Positions 60,034 through 64,000 of a stretch of DNA of 64,000 nt are shown one piece after another. This DNA comes from Rhizophlyctis rosea. Its lineage: Eukaryota; Chytridiomycota; Chytridiomycetes; Rhizophlyctidales; Rhizophlyctidaceae. Under the pieces are notes generated by a model. The model was not told the DNA's origin. It searched no databases and worked only from the letters and a program-made list of their open reading frames with translations. Position 1 is the first letter of the stretch, and each line of letters starts with the position of its first letter. The stretch lies in the NCBI GenBank assembly GCA_027596075.1, contig JADGJC010000049.1:1-64000 (forward strand), in the 5' to 3' direction. A program made the position numbers and the translations under genes.

Positions 60034-60384
60034 ATCAATATAACCATATGGGACATATGGACCTACCACGAAACTGGTGCATTGTCAGCCACAGTGAAAC
60101 CCCTTTTTGTTTTTGCATTTTTCATTTTCGCAATAACATACTTCAGTGCTCGTAAGAAACCCATAGAAACATGAGACATAAGAAAGTAATGCGATTCACG
60201 CTCAAACACCAAGCTTGTACTCGTGAGAAGTTCTTTATGCATTTGACATGCCAAATAATACACGTGAAGGAGGAACAAGAAGATGTACGATACCACACAC
60301 CGCACATAAATATAATATGTAATAAAGGGAAAAGGGATAGAACAGGAGGGGGAAGGAAGGAAGCCAACGATCAAATATTTTTCC

Positions 60385-62412
<2,028 letters not shown>

Positions 62413-64000
62413 CTTTCTTCGTCACGTTCTCCACCAGATAGAGGGGATACCTAGAGATCTCGCTATTGGGAAGGTGGGTGCTCAGAATAACCCCAATGTA
62501 AACAGGGTCTTCCAAAGTGGACAGTCAGCGTGTGGCTTTTTTGTGGGTGACTCTTTCACTGAAATGATTGGCCAATCCATCATAACGTAAGCAAAAATCA
62601 GGGATGCGATCACTCGGTGACCCAAGTTGCCCGTTGGTCTGGACTCTGGCTTCACATTTCCTCTCCAGTTTCTTCTTCCCACGCTTTTCATTCTCTCCCC
62701 ATTGCGCATCTCAGCGCAAGTTTCGTTTGCGTTGCGCGAGTATCGGGGCCGCCCATTATATCCATCCATCCATCCACCATCCATCCATTCATCCAATGCA
62801 TCATTTCACTCTGCCCGCGTTCAACTCCCTGCCGCCCTTGCCACACGGAAATGGGAGACAACACCTGGACCTGTCACTAACGTCATTCCGCCCATTCACA
62901 GATGTTCACCTTTCGCAAGAACCAACATCAGCGGCTTCAGCTAGCGAATGTGCGCCCCACGTTTATGTGTATTTATACCTTGCCCAGGGGTAAGGGACCA
63001 GCTCTTCCTTTTTGGGGAGAGACGGCGGCGTGCTGCAGCATTCGCAATCTTTCTCGGAAAGAGCTCTGCAAAGGGTAAACTCTTTGCAACAGTGCTGGAA
63101 GACAGGTCATCCTGGCTTGGGGATGCGTACTTCACTCATTAATTCAATGAATTGGTGGAACGGCGGAACGAGTAACACAGGCCTGCCCATCCAAGACTTT
63201 GCAACTGCGCCAAAGTTGGCGTCAAGCAAGCACCTGCAATCCTCTTCGGAGGAGCTTTCAATGCGGTGACACGTTGAATTGCGCCGAGGATGACCTCAAG
63301 GCTAGGGACTCACATCATCAGATCAGATAGTTGTAATCACCCATAGTATAGTTTGGATCAATACCGGGGTAGGAACTCGTTCTCTCTTTGCCAGGGCGGA
63401 CACACTTTCGTCTACCTCTTCTTGGAAGAACTCGACGTTCGCCAACTATAGCTTTTCGCTCCCACTCGGGTTAAACAACTGCCTGGAGCCAAGTCCTTGC
63501 CTCGCAAGGCCAGATCCCCTGTGGGTCTGCTCCCCGTATCCGATATGGTCAAACCAGAGGGAGGCCGGGGTATTCTAGCAGTGGGGCAAAAGCTGTCGGA
63601 GGCTTCTACCAGGGGCGGCGAAGAGCGGACAAGTGCGGCAATTGCAGGTCAGCGTTGTGACTCTTGCTTTTGGGGTTGGGTGGGTGGGACGTAGCAAGGT
63701 GTGGCATTGAGTGGACAAGTGGCAACCGACATTTCGCTCGATCTTCGTCTTATTCCGCACACACCTCTTCCCGCGAACATAACCGCCGAGGTAAGTACAA
63801 ATTCATACTGTACATGCACCAACTCATCAGCGCTCTTGGCGAATTCCTTGTACATTTTCTCAACAAATGCTAATATATATCATCCATCGAATCATCACTG
63901 GTGACGACCACGCGCCGCCTCACACCTAAATTCTCATTACATACCAAATAAAACTACAACAAAAAGCCCAACCCCCTAATCTCTATATACAAGAAGCATT
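62413..64000. other. Gene-poor right end
   Basis: No supported gene. A plus-strand GTAAGT at about 63792 follows an open stretch (includes DISLDLRLIPHTPLPANITA), and on the minus strand the frame MYKEFAKSADELVHVQYEF (about 63855-63800) is also open; neither can be joined to anything in the window. The edge may hold the start or end of a gene beyond 64000. Confidence 0.4.
62761..62794 (+). repeat. ATCC/CCAT microsatellite
   Basis: About eight imperfect TCCA units. Non-coding. Confidence 0.85.

Overview
The window is eukaryotic nuclear DNA, most likely from a filamentous or zoosporic fungus. Genes are split by short introns, mostly about 50-100 nt, with GT(A/G)AG(T/C) donors. Both strands are used and intergenic gaps are compact. 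Diagnostic fungal content includes an Ert1/AcuK-type Zn2Cys6-PAS regulator, a fungal-type CBM1 on a secreted GH44 glucanase, a HET-domain protein and a nuclear gene for mitochondrial EF-Tu. GH44 together with a Crinkler (CR/CRN)-type NTPase-nuclease gene points towards an early-diverging (chytrid-like) fungus, but this is inference and the sequence alone does not fix the lineage.

Layout, left to right. 0-11.6 kb: 5' exon of a GDS-motif membrane protein (-); a stretch with exon-like fragments and a tentative three-exon small gene; the Zn2Cys6-PAS activator (+); a broken small ORF (-); a secreted berberine-bridge-like flavin oxidase (-); a decayed CR-type effector gene (+). 11.6-32.2 kb is a housekeeping block: RPN2 (-) and APC/C CDC23/APC8 (-) side by side; an ER-Golgi L-type lectin (-) divergent from SYS1 (+); a bHLH regulator (-) divergent from VPS34 (+); and an intracellular GH2 beta-mannosidase (-) convergent with VPS34. 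33-52 kb is more accessory: HET-domain gene (-), SDR (+), a 1001-aa disordered protein (-) with a frame-neutral AT-rich intron, an orphan 265-aa protein (+), a 3-kb gene-poor stretch, a DHA2-type MFS exporter (+), and the CBM1-GH44 endoglucanase (+). 52.7-64 kb: tRNA-Thr(AGU) with several broken tRNA 5' halves nearby, an AhpD/CMD-like protein (-), a 68-base assembly gap, two orphan proteins (-), a hidden 60-aa spliced membrane microprotein (-), mitochondrial EF-Tu (-), and a gene-poor right end.

Functional links are modest. Proteasome and APC/C genes are neighbours; lectin and SYS1 share a 411-bp divergent promoter region; VPS34 and both trafficking genes lie within 9 kb. The secreted glucanase, the secreted oxidase and the exporter fit a saprotrophic lifestyle. 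The most unusual element is the CR-type effector gene at 8.8-10.6 kb. It keeps recognisable P-loop NTPase and nuclease-like regions but carries an in-frame stop and a later frame break. No complete novel multi-gene system is evident. Exon joins were checked by codon phase for the genes where lengths are quoted; for RPN2, CDC23, the lectin, VPS34, the beta-mannosidase and EF-Tu only the ends and selected exons were checked.
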